A DNA stretch of 42,907 nucleotides from Flavobacteriaceae bacterium (GCA_029238125.1 JAQWGQ010000038.1:1-42907), one strand, 5' to 3'. Shown: positions 14,844 through 24,489, counted from the stretch's first letter. Made by a program: numbers and translations. Notes: generated from the letters alone by a model not told the origin.

Positions 14844-15410
14844 ATGAAAGAAACGATTCCTTCTACGAAGCGTATTATTTTGGGTGTTGATCCAGGAACA
14901 ACAGTCATGGGCTATGGCTTGATTGCAGTAGACGGAAAACAGATGACGCTTTTGCATATGGATGAGTTGGTCATGACCTCCAAAGAGAACCACTATTTGC
15001 GTCTTCAAAAGATCTTTGAGAAGACCATTGCCATTATCGACGAGTTTCATCCCGATGAAATGGCTTTGGAAGCTCCCTTTTTTGGAAAAAATGTGCAATC
15101 CATGCTCAAACTAGGGCGTGCGCAAGGGGTTGCCATGGCTGCCGGTCTTTCCAGAGAATTGGCAATTACAGAGTACTCTCCTAGAAAAATTAAAATGGCG
15201 ATTACTGGTAATGGAAATGCTTCCAAAGAACAGGTTGCCAAAATGCTACAGCAACTGGTCGATCTGAAAACCTTGCCAAAAAACCTTGATGCTACTGATG
15301 GCCTCGCTGCTGCCGTCTGTCATTTTTTTAATCCAGGTCAGGAATCAGGGAAAAGCTACTCGGGCTGGGGTGCTTTTGTCAAACAAGAAGCACACCGTAT
15401 AAAAAAATAG
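14844..15410 (+). CDS. ruvC: Holliday junction resolvase RuvC
   Basis: Cuts Holliday junctions together with RuvAB in recombination and repair. The 188-residue protein has the family signature ILGVDPGTTVMGYGLI with the first catalytic Asp, ALEAPFFGKNVQSMLKLGRAQG with the Glu, and DATDGLAAAVCHF with the C-terminal acidic pair. Length and order are normal. It lies between the TonB-like lipoprotein gene and hemW, with only one base before the next start, so it is likely co-transcribed with hemW. Confidence 0.95.
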   Translation: MKETIPSTKRIILGVDPGTTVMGYGLIAVDGKQMTLLHMDELVMTSKENHYLRLQKIFEKTIAIIDEFHPDEMALEAPFFGKNVQSMLKLGRAQGVAMAAGLSRELAITEYSPRKIKMAITGNGNASKEQVAKMLQQLVDLKTLPKNLDATDGLAAAVCHFFNPGQESGKSYSGWGAFVKQEAHRIKK

Positions 15411-15411
15411 C

Positions 15412-16554
15412 ATGTCGGGAATTTATCTCCATATCCCTTTTTGTAAAAAGGCATGTCACTACTGCAACTTCCATTTTTCGACTTCGATGCGCTATGCAGA
15501 TGATATGGTCAACGCAATACGACAAGAAATCCGTCTGCGAAAACAAGATGCCAAATCTTCTGTAGAAACCATCTATTTTGGCGGTGGAACACCATCTGTG
15601 TTGACCCCCCAACAGCTTCGGGTTTTGCTAAGTGAAATTTATAATCAATTTGAAGTCATCGGCAATCCCGAAATCACACTCGAAGCCAACCCCGATGACC
15701 TAAGCCCTGAATATATCCTTGATATTCAGAAGTTGGGTGTCAATCGCCTATCGATTGGAGTGCAATCGTTTTTGGACGATGAACTCACGCTTATGAATCG
15801 TGCGCACAATGCCAGTCAGGCCCTTTCGTCTGTTGAGCATGCGAAAAAAGAATTTGACAATGTCTCGATTGATCTTCTTTTTGGAAATCCAAACACCAAT
15901 CTAGACGATTGGAAACGAAATCTTGACTATGCGCTTCAGCTTGAGGTGCCACATATCTCGTCCTATGCGCTCACGCTAGAACCCAAAACAGCGCTTGAGC
16001 GTTTTGTGGATAAGGGTGTGGTTTCTCTTCTCGATGAAAACGTTGTGGAGGCGCAATTTCACCATTTGGTTGATACCCTGACACAGGCGGGTTATGACCA
16101 TTACGAGCTATCGAGTTTTGGTAAACCGGGTTATCATTCCCAAAACAACACGGGCTATTGGCAAGGAAAAACCTATTTGGGAATTGGCCCCTCTGCTCAT
16201 GGGTTTGATGGGAATCAGCGGTATTGGAATGTGAGTAACAATGCGAGCTATATGCAGCATATCACAAAGGGGGAGTTGCCACAAACGATTGAAGAGCTAA
16301 GTGTTGTTGACGTCTTCAACGAATCCATTATGATCGGACTTCGGGCATCATGGGGTGTGTCGCTGCAAGCAATGGAAAACGAATTGGGATTGCGTTATCG
16401 CCAGCATTTGGAAGACCAAGCCAAACGTTTTGTGGATGAGGGTCTTCTTCATATCGAAAACAATGCCTTAAAAACTACACGAAAAGGCGCATTTTTAGCC
16501 GATGGCATCTCCGCTGATTTGTTTCTTATTGACTTTCTTGCTGCATCTTCGTAA
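15412..16554 (+). CDS. hemW: Radical SAM haem chaperone HemW
   Basis: A 380-residue member of the HemN/HemW family. The radical SAM cluster motif CKKACHYC (Cys11, Cys15, Cys18) is followed by F instead of the extra Cys of HemN, which marks it as HemW, a haem-trafficking protein, and not an oxygen-independent coproporphyrinogen oxidase. YFGGGTPSVL, EANPDDL, GVQSF and the C-terminal HemN_C region (GLRASWGVSLQ) are present. The 3' end overlaps that of the convergent dipeptidase gene by 29 bp. Confidence 0.92.
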   Translation: MSGIYLHIPFCKKACHYCNFHFSTSMRYADDMVNAIRQEIRLRKQDAKSSVETIYFGGGTPSVLTPQQLRVLLSEIYNQFEVIGNPEITLEANPDDLSPEYILDIQKLGVNRLSIGVQSFLDDELTLMNRAHNASQALSSVEHAKKEFDNVSIDLLFGNPNTNLDDWKRNLDYALQLEVPHISSYALTLEPKTALERFVDKGVVSLLDENVVEAQFHHLVDTLTQAGYDHYELSSFGKPGYHSQNNTGYWQGKTYLGIGPSAHGFDGNQRYWNVSNNASYMQHITKGELPQTIEELSVVDVFNESIMIGLRASWGVSLQAMENELGLRYRQHLEDQAKRFVDEGLLHIENNALKTTRKGAFLADGISADLFLIDFLAASS

Positions 16555-17923
16555 AGTGCTTGTAAAAGTGCGGAATGGTCTCAATCCCCTTTAGAAAATT
16601 AAACACACCAAAATGTTCGTTTGGAGAGTGAATTGCGTCGCTGTCGAGTCCAAATCCCATCAGTACCGTTTTGCTTTGTAAGGTTTCTTCAAATAAGGCA
16701 ACTATCGGGATACTCCCACCATCACGCACTGGGATGGGTGCTTTGCCAAAGGTTTCGACATAGGCCTTTGAAGCCGCTTGAAACTCGAGCCCGTCGGGGT
16801 GCATTACGTATGCCTCACCGCCGTGATGCGGTGTGACTTTAGCCGTTACCCCTTTGGGAGCGATAGACACAAAATGATCCATAAACAGCTTGGTGATTTC
16901 TTCCGACTTCTGATTTGGCACCAATCGCATAGAGATTTTGGCAAAGGCCTTTGATGCGATGACCGTTTTTGCGCCTTCGCCCGTATAGCCACCCCAAATC
17001 CCGTTGACATCTAGGGTAGGGCGAATCGATTTGCGTTCGAGAGTAGAAAAACCTTCTTCTCCATAAACGGACTCGATATCGAGGGCATTTTGATAATTTT
17101 CTAACGAAAATGGAATGTTTTTAAAATCCGCACGTTCGGCAGTACTTAATTCTTCCACATCATTGTAAAAACCAGGGATTGTGATTTGGTTATTCTCATC
17201 GTGTAGAGAAGCAATCATTTTTGTCAGGATATTGATTGGATTGGCAACTGCTCCACCATAGAGGCCTGAGTGCAAGTCGCGATTGGGACCTGTGACTTCG
17301 ACTTCCACATAGCTCATGCCTCGCAGACCCGTGGTGATTGAAGGAATATCGTTGGTCAGCATACCCGTATCGGATATTAAAATGACATCATTGGCGAGTT
17401 TTTTGGTGTTTGCACGAACAAAGGTTTCGAGGTTGTCGCTGCCTACTTCTTCTTCACCCTCAATCATAAACTTGACGTTGCAAGGCGTACCACCATTTTG
17501 TTCCATCACTTCGAGGGCTTTGATGTGCATAAACATTTGCCCTTTGTCATCGCAAGCACCCCGAGCAAAAATGGCTCCTTCGGGATGGAGGTCCGTTTTG
17601 CGTATTTCTGGTTCAAAGGGCGGGGTGTCCCATAGGTCTAGCGGGTCGGGGGGTTGCACGTCATAATGCCCATAAACGAGTACAGTGGGCAGGGCAGGAT
17701 CCATGATTTTTTCTCCATAGACAATGGGATAGCCAGCGGTCGGGCAGAGTTCGGTATGGGTACACCCTGCGTTTTTGAGGGCATCTGCCACCGCTTGTGC
17801 GGCAGTTTGCATATGTGGCGCATAGGCCGAATCGGCGCTGATAGAGGGAATACGAATTAGAGAAAACAGTTCTTCGAGGAATCGATTTTTGTTTTTTTCG
17901 ATGTAGATGGCTTGTGATGACAT
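16526..17923 (-). CDS. M20 family dipeptidase
   Basis: A 465-residue metallopeptidase of the CNDP2-like branch of M20, probably cytosolic, cleaving dipeptides. The metal ligands are readable: His in VYGHYDVQPP, the bridging Asp in RGACDDKG, the catalytic Glu pair in IEGEEEVGS, Asp in LISDTGM, and the terminal His in SDAIHSPNEHFG. The dimerisation (lid) domain between about 190 and 340 is present. No signal peptide is seen. It is transcribed toward hemW and overlaps its end. Confidence 0.93.
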   Translation of the reverse strand: MSSQAIYIEKNKNRFLEELFSLIRIPSISADSAYAPHMQTAAQAVADALKNAGCTHTELCPTAGYPIVYGEKIMDPALPTVLVYGHYDVQPPDPLDLWDTPPFEPEIRKTDLHPEGAIFARGACDDKGQMFMHIKALEVMEQNGGTPCNVKFMIEGEEEVGSDNLETFVRANTKKLANDVILISDTGMLTNDIPSITTGLRGMSYVEVEVTGPNRDLHSGLYGGAVANPINILTKMIASLHDENNQITIPGFYNDVEELSTAERADFKNIPFSLENYQNALDIESVYGEEGFSTLERKSIRPTLDVNGIWGGYTGEGAKTVIASKAFAKISMRLVPNQKSEEITKLFMDHFVSIAPKGVTAKVTPHHGGEAYVMHPDGLEFQAASKAYVETFGKAPIPVRDGGSIPIVALFEETLQSKTVLMGFGLDSDAIHSPNEHFGVFNFLKGIETIPHFYKHFTKMQQESQ

Positions 17924-17984
17924 AGCGTTGAATTGAAGACGAAGATATCGTATAATTTTCAGACTAAAAATCGCTAAATGTGTT

Positions 17985-17992
17985 TATATTTG
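17985..17992 (+). promoter_or_regulatory. -7 box of tRNA-Leu promoter
   Basis: TATATTTG is an exact Bacteroidota -7 element 13 bp upstream of the tRNA-Leu 5' end. The -33 position carries T-rich sequence without a clear TTG. Confidence 0.6.
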
Positions 17993-18005
17993 CAAGCCAT
18001 CACAA

Positions 18006-18087
18006 GCGGGTGTGGTGAAATTGGTAGACACGCTAGATTTAGGATCTAGTGCTTCACGGCGTGGGGGTTCGAGTCCCTTCACCCGCA
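18006..18087 (+). tRNA. tRNA-Leu (TAG)
   Basis: An 82-nt class II tRNA: acceptor stem GCGGGTG / CACCCGC with discriminator A, anticodon stem CTAGA/TCTAG around loop TTTAGGA (anticodon TAG), a variable arm (TGCTTCACGGCGT), and T arm with GGTTCGAGTCC. CCA is not encoded. The long variable arm and the anticodon both indicate leucine. Confidence 0.95.
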
Positions 18088-18096
18088 CACAAAAAA

Positions 18097-18124
18097 AACC
18101 TCAACACATTGTTGAGGTTTTTTT
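18097..18124. terminator. Bidirectional terminator after tRNA-Leu
   Basis: AACCTCAACA (18097-18106) and TGTTGAGGTT (18110-18119) form a perfect stem with a 3-nt loop, preceded by a run of A and followed by a run of T. It can end the tRNA-Leu transcript on the plus strand and the hemD transcript on the minus strand. Confidence 0.88.
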
Positions 18125-18146
18125 GTTCTTTTTGATTCGTTGTAAA

Positions 18147-18893
18147 TTACCTCTTATTCGCCTTTGCGATATACTCGTCAAGAGCTTTGGTCATCGATGG
18201 GTTGGCAGGAGTTGGCGCCAAGATATCGATGCGTAGATCGGCTGCCTCGGCCGCTTTAACGGTGCTGTTGCCAAAGACGGCAATCCGGGTATTATTTTGC
18301 TGAAAGTCTGGAAAGTTGTGAAACAAAGACTCGATTCCAGAAGGGCTAAAAAATACAAGGATATCATAATAGACATCACGCAAATCAGACAAGTCACTGA
18401 TCACGGTGTTGTAAAACACTCCTTTGGTCCAGTTTACGCCGAGGGTGTCGAGTGCATCAGGAACATTGGCTTTTAGCACGTCCGAACAAGGCAGTAGAAA
18501 ACTTTCGTTTTTGTGTTTGTTCATCAGCGCGATCAAATCCGCAAAAGTCCGTGTCCCGACATATACTTTTCGCTTGCGATAGACCACATATTTCTGCAGG
18601 TAGTAAGCGACTGCTTCTGACTGGCAAAAGTATTTGAGGGTAGAAGGAATGGGATAGCGCATTTCTTCGGCAAGTCTAAAAAAATGATCGACAGCGTTTC
18701 GGCTTGTCAATATAATTGCTGAAAAATTGCTAAGGTCAATTTTTTGTTTGCGCACTTCTCTGGCTGGAACACCCTCTACATGGATAAAGGGTCTAAAATC
18801 AATCGCGACTTTTCGCTTTTCCACAAGTTGGTTATAAGGCGAATTTTCAATCGCTGGCTCGGGCTGTGAAACAAGTATCGTTTTTACTTTCAT
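18147..18893 (-). CDS. hemD: Uroporphyrinogen-III synthase
   Basis: Closes the linear tetrapyrrole hydroxymethylbilane to uroporphyrinogen III in haem synthesis. The 248-residue protein has the two-domain, poorly conserved HemD pattern: MKVKTILVSQPEP at the start, AIILTSRNAVDHFF in the first domain, and DILVFFSPSGIESL followed by IAVFGNSTVKAAE and PTPANPSMTKALDEYI in the second. It is 9 bp downstream of the DUF4271 gene on the same strand, a pairing often seen in flavobacteria. Confidence 0.88.
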   Translation of the reverse strand: MKVKTILVSQPEPAIENSPYNQLVEKRKVAIDFRPFIHVEGVPAREVRKQKIDLSNFSAIILTSRNAVDHFFRLAEEMRYPIPSTLKYFCQSEAVAYYLQKYVVYRKRKVYVGTRTFADLIALMNKHKNESFLLPCSDVLKANVPDALDTLGVNWTKGVFYNTVISDLSDLRDVYYDILVFFSPSGIESLFHNFPDFQQNNTRIAVFGNSTVKAAEAADLRIDILAPTPANPSMTKALDEYIAKANKR

Positions 18894-18902
18894 AGAAACG
18901 TA

Positions 18903-19571
18903 TTATACGTTGGTTTGATTGATTAGCTCGATCAAAACCCAAAGGAGTCCAATTTCGAGGGTGCAAATATATGAAATAAATAGTACTATCTTTTTCCGTA
19001 TTAATTGACGATAGGGGTTCGCAAAGAACAAAAACCCAATGATATAATATAAGAGATATATCACCCCGGCAATGGCCCAGTAAATTGCATTATCTACGGG
19101 TGGATACTGAGAGATTAAGATAAAAACCAACAATAAAAATGTGGCTTTGGTTTTGAGCAAACCTCTTCGCATGATCACTTCAAGAAGCAAGCGCCTTGAC
19201 CGCCAAAGCAATCCAATCATCATTTCAAGGATAAACTTAACTAGGGTGTAGCCAAGCCAAACCCCTATAACTAAATAGATAGGTGTGGTGGATGCATCGA
19301 TGAGTTCCCAATGACCCAATAATGTGAAAGCAAAATACCCAAATACCAGCCCACGAAATACAAAAGCCATGACATCTTGAATTTTGATGTTTTCGGACGG
19401 CGCATCAATTTTTTTGGTGGACGGAATATCCGAGTGACTGATTCGTGTGATGGAAAAAAATAAACGCTGGTCTCTGAGCTTAATAAGCAATAAAATAGAT
19501 AAGAGCAACAGGCAATACCACATCCCAGTCGAGTCATCAGAGGTGAGTCGTAATAAAGCAATTTCATTCAC
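18903..19571 (-). CDS. DUF4271 integral membrane protein
   Basis: A 222-residue protein with about six hydrophobic segments (for example MWYCLLLLSILLLIKL, GLVFGYFAFTLLGHW, TFLLLVFILISQYP and GVIYLLYYIIGFLFF). It fits DUF4271, a Bacteroidota family of unknown role usually encoded just upstream of hemD. It is divergent from the mannosyltransferase gene. Function unknown; membrane location is clear. Confidence 0.82.
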   Translation of the reverse strand: MNEIALLRLTSDDSTGMWYCLLLLSILLLIKLRDQRLFFSITRISHSDIPSTKKIDAPSENIKIQDVMAFVFRGLVFGYFAFTLLGHWELIDASTTPIYLVIGVWLGYTLVKFILEMMIGLLWRSRRLLLEVIMRRGLLKTKATFLLLVFILISQYPPVDNAIYWAIAGVIYLLYYIIGFLFFANPYRQLIRKKIVLFISYICTLEIGLLWVLIELINQTNV

Positions 19572-19575
19572 AGTG

Positions 19576-19583
19576 CAAAAGTA
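19576..19583 (-). promoter_or_regulatory. -7 box for DUF4271-hemD
   Basis: On the minus strand this reads TACTTTTG (TAnnTTTG), 5 bp upstream of the DUF4271 start, with a TTG 16 bp further upstream. It is a plausible promoter for the two-gene unit, with a very short leader. Confidence 0.5.
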
Positions 19584-19617
19584 AACAATGGCAGAGGAAC
19601 AAGACCGTCGAATTCCC

Positions 19618-19625
19618 TACTTTTG
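19618..19625 (+). promoter_or_regulatory. -7 box for the mannosyltransferase gene
   Basis: TACTTTTG matches TAnnTTTG and lies 14 bp before the ATG at 19639 but inside the longer open frame that begins at 19588. It therefore supports the shorter start for that gene. Confidence 0.45.
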
Positions 19626-19638
19626 TGTCGAGTGTGTC

Positions 19639-20361
19639 ATGAAGAAAAATCTAGTTATTGTTCCGACCTTCAATGAGGTCGAAAATATCGAGGAGTTGGT
19701 AGCTACCGTCATGGGGCTAGAGCAGTCTTTCGATATGCTGGTTGTGGATGACAATTCACCTGATGGAACGGCTGGATTAGTCGAGGCATTACAACCAAAA
19801 TTTCAAAATCGTTTACACCTTCTCAAACGACCCAACAAGGAGGGCTTGGGTCCTGCCTATATGGAGGCCTTTCAATGGGCATTGGATCACGATTACGATT
19901 TTATTTATGAAATGGATGCTGATTTTTCACATGACCCCTACGATCTGATCAAATTGCAAGAGACACTACAAAACAACGATACAGATGTTGTGGTGGGTTC
20001 TCGTTATGTACGCGGGATTCAGGTCGTCAACTGGCCTTTATCTCGTATTTTATTGTCCTATTTTGCGTCTTTGTATGTTCGATTCATTACAAGAATGCCA
20101 GTAAAAGACACGACAGCTGGTTTTGTGGGTTACAAAAAAGAGGTCATTCAAGCCATGATTGAAGAAAGTATTCGGTTTACGGGCTATGCCTTTCAAATTG
20201 AAATAAAATTCAAAGCATGGGTCAAGGGTTTTCGACTGACCGAAATCCCGATCGTGTTTACCGATCGTGTTCGTGGCACCTCAAAAATGAATCGTTCGAT
20301 TATAAGTGAAGCCATTTTTGGTATAATTTTGATGAAAATAAAAAGTTGGTATGCCAAATAA
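19639..20361 (+). CDS. Polyprenol-phosphate mannosyltransferase (Dpm1-like)
   Basis: A GT2-family glycosyltransferase of about 240 residues that moves a sugar, usually mannose, from a nucleotide sugar to a polyprenyl phosphate at the membrane. It shows the family motifs: LVIVPTFNEVENIEELV, MLVVDDNSPDGTAGL, EMDADFSHDP with the catalytic metal-binding DxD, and VGSRYVRG. There are no C-terminal membrane helices, as in the soluble Dpm1 type. The frame is open from 19588, but the ATG at 19639 gives the standard start MKKNLVIVPTFNE and a promoter box lies in between. Its last 11 bp overlap the dihydroorotase gene. Confidence 0.88.
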   Translation: MKKNLVIVPTFNEVENIEELVATVMGLEQSFDMLVVDDNSPDGTAGLVEALQPKFQNRLHLLKRPNKEGLGPAYMEAFQWALDHDYDFIYEMDADFSHDPYDLIKLQETLQNNDTDVVVGSRYVRGIQVVNWPLSRILLSYFASLYVRFITRMPVKDTTAGFVGYKKEVIQAMIEESIRFTGYAFQIEIKFKAWVKGFRLTEIPIVFTDRVRGTSKMNRSIISEAIFGIILMKIKSWYAK

Positions 20362-21694
20362 ACAAACCCTCTTAATTCGACAAGCCAAAGTGGTCAATGA
20401 GGGACAAATCAAAACCCTTGATATTTTGGTTGAAGGGTCGTTTATTGCAGAGATCGCCCCACATATCGAGTCAAGCGCAGACAACGAAATCCATGCCGAA
20501 GGGAAGATGCTCATGCCGGGGTTGATTGATGATCAAGTCCACTTTCGCGAGCCAGGCCTAACCCACAAGGGCACCATAGAGACCGAGAGTCGCGCCGCGG
20601 TAGCTGGTGGGATTACGACCTTTTTTGAAATGCCCAATACCAACCCACAAACCACCACTTGGGCAGAATTTGAAAACAAAATCGAAATTGCCGACCACAG
20701 TTCTTGGGCCAATTATGGATTTAAGTTTGGAGGCACCAACGACAACCTCAATGAGGTGCTTGCCGTTGATCCATGCCGTGTTCCAGGGATCAAACTCTTT
20801 CTGGGTTCTTCGACAGGCAATATGCTGGTTGACAACCCTGAGGTGCTCCGCAATATTTTTTCAAATACCAAGCTTCCGATTTCTGTTCACTGCGAAGACG
20901 AGCAAACAATACGGCAGAACATGGCAACTTTCACTGAGAAATACGGAGAAGAGATCCCCATGTCTTGTCACCCACAGATTCGATCGGAGGAAGCATGTTA
21001 TCAATCATCCTCTACCGCTGTCGCACTGGCCAAAGAAACAGGGGCAAGACTGCATGTGTTTCACTTGTCAACGGCCAAAGAAACAGAGCTATTTGAAAGT
21101 GACCCCACTGTAGGATCCAAAACAATCACATCAGAAGTTTGTATTCATCACCTTTGGTTCTCCGATGCGGATTATGCCGATAAGGGGAGTTTGATCAAGT
21201 GGAACCCAGCGGTTAAAACCGCGCAAGATCGTGCGGGACTTTGGAAGGCACTTAACGATGATCGAATTGACATTATTGCGACCGATCACGCCCCACACAC
21301 CATAGATGAAAAAATGAATCCCTACCACAAAGCACCATCTGGAGGGCCGATGGTACAACACGCTTTGTCTGTGCTGTTGGAATGTCATTTGCAAGGAAAA
21401 ATATCAATCGAGAAGATTGTCCAAAAAATGGCGCACAATCCCGCAAAGTTATTTGATATCGACCGACGAGGGTTTGTACGAGAAGGGTATTATGCCGACT
21501 TGGTTCTCGTGGATATGGATGCGCCATACACGGTTTCTAAAGACAATATCCTTTATAAATGTGGGTGGTCTCCCCTAGAGGGGCAAAGCTTTCGATCACA
21601 GGTGACCCATACAATTATCAATGGGGCTTTGGTGTATGATCAAGGCAAATTTTCGAATCAAAAAACGGCAATGCCGGTAGCATTTACTAGATGA
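20351..21694 (+). CDS. pyrC: Dihydroorotase
   Basis: Cyclises carbamoyl-aspartate to dihydroorotate in pyrimidine synthesis. The 447-residue protein belongs to the amidohydrolase superfamily: DDQVHFREPGLTHKG carries the HxR metal-binding motif (DxHxR-type), SVHCEDE and RLHVFHLSTAKE give further His ligands, and ATDHAPHT carries the catalytic Asp. The length and the DQVHFREPG form fit class I (PyrC/allantoinase-like) dihydroorotases. Start and stop overlap the flanking genes (11 bp and 4 bp), indicating one operon with the mannosyltransferase and the DUF4296 lipoprotein. Confidence 0.92.
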   Translation: MPNKQTLLIRQAKVVNEGQIKTLDILVEGSFIAEIAPHIESSADNEIHAEGKMLMPGLIDDQVHFREPGLTHKGTIETESRAAVAGGITTFFEMPNTNPQTTTWAEFENKIEIADHSSWANYGFKFGGTNDNLNEVLAVDPCRVPGIKLFLGSSTGNMLVDNPEVLRNIFSNTKLPISVHCEDEQTIRQNMATFTEKYGEEIPMSCHPQIRSEEACYQSSSTAVALAKETGARLHVFHLSTAKETELFESDPTVGSKTITSEVCIHHLWFSDADYADKGSLIKWNPAVKTAQDRAGLWKALNDDRIDIIATDHAPHTIDEKMNPYHKAPSGGPMVQHALSVLLECHLQGKISIEKIVQKMAHNPAKLFDIDRRGFVREGYYADLVLVDMDAPYTVSKDNILYKCGWSPLEGQSFRSQVTHTIINGALVYDQGKFSNQKTAMPVAFTR

Positions 21695-22089
21695 AAAAAG
21701 CAATTCTTTTGGCGTTGACGATTCTTTCGTCCTGTGCGCAGGTGGATGAAGTTCCACCCAAAAATTTGATTGGGGAAGAGAAAATGGCTGATTTGATTTT
21801 TGAGCTTGCTGTTTTGGATGCTGCTAAAGGATTTGTTCCCAAAGACCAAAAGGAGAGAATCGATATGGATGCGGATTCTTTTTATAAGTTTCACAATATT
21901 GATAGCGCACAGTTTGCAAGCAGTAATGCCTACTACGCCAAACAGCCAAAAGCATACTTGCGTATTGTCAGTAGGGCAAAGACAAAACTCGAAGAATTTG
22001 AAAAAAATATGGATGAGAGCGAGAATGAGATGCTTAAGATCGATTCGATAGACATCAAACCAAAACAGAGAAAAAATATCACCAAATAG
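21691..22089 (+). CDS. DUF4296 lipoprotein
   Basis: A 132-residue protein with a lipoprotein signal (MKKAILLALTILSSC, cleavage before Cys15), then PPKNLIGEEKMADLIFELAV, which matches the conserved head of DUF4296. The C-terminal half is charged and helical. Its start overlaps the pyrC stop by 4 bp (ATGA). DUF4296 genes commonly follow dihydroorotase genes in flavobacteria. Function unknown; outer-membrane or inner-membrane lipoprotein. Confidence 0.82.
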   Translation: MKKAILLALTILSSCAQVDEVPPKNLIGEEKMADLIFELAVLDAAKGFVPKDQKERIDMDADSFYKFHNIDSAQFASSNAYYAKQPKAYLRIVSRAKTKLEEFEKNMDESENEMLKIDSIDIKPKQRKNITK

Positions 22090-22120
22090 GGGATCCTTTT
22101 TTAGATCATCAACTAGGTCT

Positions 22121-22128
22121 TATATTTG
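22121..22128 (+). promoter_or_regulatory. -7 box of tyrS promoter
   Basis: TATATTTG is an exact TAnnTTTG match, 15 bp before the tyrS ATG at 22144. It overlaps the longer open frame that starts at a TTG (22126), so it supports the ATG as the true start. No clear -33 TTG. Confidence 0.5.
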
Positions 22129-22143
22129 TGTAACAGAAAACAA

Positions 22144-23439
22144 ATGGCAAAGAACTTTGTAGCAGAATTAGCGTGGAGAGGGATGATACATGATATCATG
22201 CCAGATACGGAAAAGGTATTAAACGAAAAGCCAGCTTCTGGTTACATTGGCTTTGACCCCACCTCCGACTCTTTGCATATTGGGAGTTTGGTGCAGATTA
22301 TGATTTTAATGCATTTTCAACGCGCAGGACACAGCCCGATTGCATTGATTGGCGGTGCGACGGGTATGATTGGGGACCCATCTGGGAAATCACAAGAACG
22401 CAATTTGCTGGATCAAGTAACTCTTGAAAAAAACATCAAAGGGATTGAAAGTCAGCTTAGTCGGTTTTTGGATTTTACAGAAAGCTCTCCCAATGCTGCC
22501 AAGTTGGTCAACAATTACGATTGGATGTCAAGTTTTTCTTTGATTGACTTCGCACGAGATATCGGAAAGCATTTGACGGTCAATTATATGATGGCCAAAG
22601 ATTCGGTCAAAAAACGCTTGAGCAGCGATGCGAAAGAAGGCATGTCTTTTACTGAGTTTAGCTATCAATTGATACAGGGTTATGACTTTCTCCATCTCTA
22701 CGAGCATCACAACTGCTTGTTACAAATGGGGGGTAGTGACCAATGGGGAAATATCACCACAGGGACAGAGTTGGTACGTCGAAAGGCGGGAGGCAAGGCC
22801 TACGCCCTGACTTGCCCTTTGATCACAAAGGCCGACGGAACAAAGTTTGGAAAAACAGAAGGTGGGAACGTCTGGTTGGATAAGACCAAAACCTCACCGT
22901 ATAAGTTCTATCAGTACTGGCTTAACACTTCTGATGAAGATGCAGAACGCTATATCAAAATCTTTACCTTTTTGGATCAAAAGACCATTACCGATTTGAT
23001 TACACAACACAAAGAAGCGCCACATTTGCGTCAACTTCAAAGAACCCTTGCAGACGAAGTGACAAGTATGGTACACTCTGAAGAAGAAAGAGTTTTGGCG
23101 GTTCAAGCTTCGGAAATCCTTTTTGGAAAGGCAACTTCATCGGCTTTAAAGCAACTCGATGAAGCAACCTTTTTGGATGTTTTTGAGGGGGTTCCTCAAG
23201 CTAGCTTACCCAAGTCAACACTTACAGAGGGAATCACAGCGATTGATTTACTTGCGTCATCAACAGGGTTTTTGTCTTCTAACGGCGAAGCCAGACGTGC
23301 ACTCAAAGAAAATTCGATTTCGGTGAATAAAGAAAAAATAACGGAATCTTTTTCTGCGCAACCTACCGATTTGATTTGCGATCGTTATTTGCTGCTCCAG
23401 CGAGGAAAAAAGAATTATTTTTTAGTGGTGTTTAACTAA
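22144..23439 (+). CDS. tyrS: Tyrosyl-tRNA synthetase
   Basis: Attaches tyrosine to its tRNA. A class I synthetase of 431 residues from the chosen ATG. The HIGH-type motif is DSLHIGS in [16 protein letters not shown], the tyrosine-binding segment includes [13 protein letters not shown] and GGSDQWGNI, and the KMSKS-type loop is KFGKTEGG. The C-terminal S4 RNA-binding domain is visible ([19 protein letters not shown]). It has its own promoter box and converges with the LuxE-like gene, overlapping its 3' end by 8 bp. Confidence 0.96.
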   Translation: MAKNFVAELAWRGMIHDIMPDTEKVLNEKPASGYIGFDPTSDSLHIGSLVQIMILMHFQRAGHSPIALIGGATGMIGDPSGKSQERNLLDQVTLEKNIKGIESQLSRFLDFTESSPNAAKLVNNYDWMSSFSLIDFARDIGKHLTVNYMMAKDSVKKRLSSDAKEGMSFTEFSYQLIQGYDFLHLYEHHNCLLQMGGSDQWGNITTGTELVRRKAGGKAYALTCPLITKADGTKFGKTEGGNVWLDKTKTSPYKFYQYWLNTSDEDAERYIKIFTFLDQKTITDLITQHKEAPHLRQLQRTLADEVTSMVHSEEERVLAVQASEILFGKATSSALKQLDEATFLDVFEGVPQASLPKSTLTEGITAIDLLASSTGFLSSNGEARRALKENSISVNKEKITESFSAQPTDLICDRYLLLQRGKKNYFLVVFN

Positions 23440-24397
23440 CCATTAGATTGCATCCACGGATATCGCTGCTATCTACCCTTCCCAGAACCTCAAATGAACC
23501 ATCGGGATATACTTTTGCCAAGTCATCGGTGGCGATAAATGCACAGGAATTTTTGTTGGCAAGGTCAATAATATTCAAGCAGCCCGTTCCATGCTCTTGT
23601 ACACCCATGGGATTGTTTGGATGGCGAACAAAGACCTTCATCCAGGGCGGGCAGTGAAATCTACCATCCGTTTTGGCGTAGGCCTGCGATAGAAGCTCTG
23701 TCATCCCATATTCTGATTGAACCTCTTTAACACCTAGATTTCGCTTGAGATGTGCGTGTAGTTCGTCCCGAACCATCTCTTTCCGACGCCCCTTCATGCC
23801 TCCGGTTTCCATGACAATCGTATATGACAGAGAAGAGGGAAATTGCTCTGCAAAATCCAATAAAGCAAAACTCACACCCAGCAGAAAGGTTTTTTTATGA
23901 TTGTGCTCTCGCTGTTTCAAAACCTCATGCAACTTTTGGTGGTCATCAAGATAAAAACCACTGTCTGCGCAATCGGATAATTCGATCAACTTTTGCATCA
24001 TATAGACCAAAGATGAATTGGGTTTTTCTAAATATCCTGGCAGTAAACCAATGATTGCAAACTGCTTGGGATTTCCGTAAAACAACTCAAAGCAATGGAT
24101 AAAACTTTTTTCATAGGTTTGAATATCTGCTATGTGATGTGAACTTGTCACCCCTGATGTTCCGCTGCTTTCAAAAACATGGGAGCAGAGCGTAGTTCCT
24201 GTGAGAACGCTATGTGTTTTAAAAAAAGAAATCGGCAAAAATGGAATTTGAACCAGCGACTCGCAATCGCTAGGATGACGATGCGTGAGGTCACAGAACG
24301 AACGATAGATCGGATTGTGGGTAAACTGCTCCTCGTAGCAATTGATTGCTTGAGCGTGAAATCCAATTGAAGATTCGTAAAACGATAGCTTATTCAT
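23432..24397 (-). CDS. LuxE/PaaK-like acyl-protein synthetase family protein
   Basis: A 321-residue protein related to the acyl-protein synthetase LuxE and to adenylate-forming ligases. Diagnostic pieces are the ATP-loop-like [14 protein letters not shown], a [15 protein letters not shown] segment, [15 protein letters not shown], and a C-terminal [31 protein letters not shown]. Such proteins activate a carboxylate as an acyl-AMP. The substrate is unknown; no lux genes are present. It is divergent from the response-regulator gene. In Bacteroidota single LuxE-like genes of this sort are annotated as acyl transferases without known role. Confidence 0.78.
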   Translation of the reverse strand: MNKLSFYESSIGFHAQAINCYEEQFTHNPIYRSFCDLTHRHPSDCESLVQIPFLPISFFKTHSVLTGTTLCSHVFESSGTSGVTSSHHIADIQTYEKSFIHCFELFYGNPKQFAIIGLLPGYLEKPNSSLVYMMQKLIELSDCADSGFYLDDHQKLHEVLKQREHNHKKTFLLGVSFALLDFAEQFPSSLSYTIVMETGGMKGRRKEMVRDELHAHLKRNLGVKEVQSEYGMTELLSQAYAKTDGRFHCPPWMKVFVRHPNNPMGVQEHGTGCLNIIDLANKNSCAFIATDDLAKVYPDGSFEVLGRVDSSDIRGCNLMVS

Positions 24398-24467
24398 AAA
24401 TCGATTTCAAAGTTACATTATTAACATTAAGCTAATGTTCATCCTGCTGATTCAACCATAATTTTTA

Positions 24468-24475
24468 TACATTTG
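24468..24475 (+). promoter_or_regulatory. -7 box of the two-component operon
   Basis: TACATTTG matches TAnnTTTG, 14 bp before the response-regulator start. A second match on the other strand (24408-24415, reading TAACTTTG) may serve the divergent LuxE-like gene. Confidence 0.5.
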
Positions 24476-24489
24476 AGTTTTGGCAAAAC

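Noticed and set aside
15412-16554. Oxygen-independent coproporphyrinogen oxidase (HemN)
   Set aside because: The motif is CxxxCxxC followed by Asn-Phe with no fourth Cys, and the length is that of HemW.
20607-21113. Plus-strand open frame of 168 codons inside pyrC
   Set aside because: Out-of-frame shadow of dihydroorotase, which carries all catalytic motifs in the other frame.
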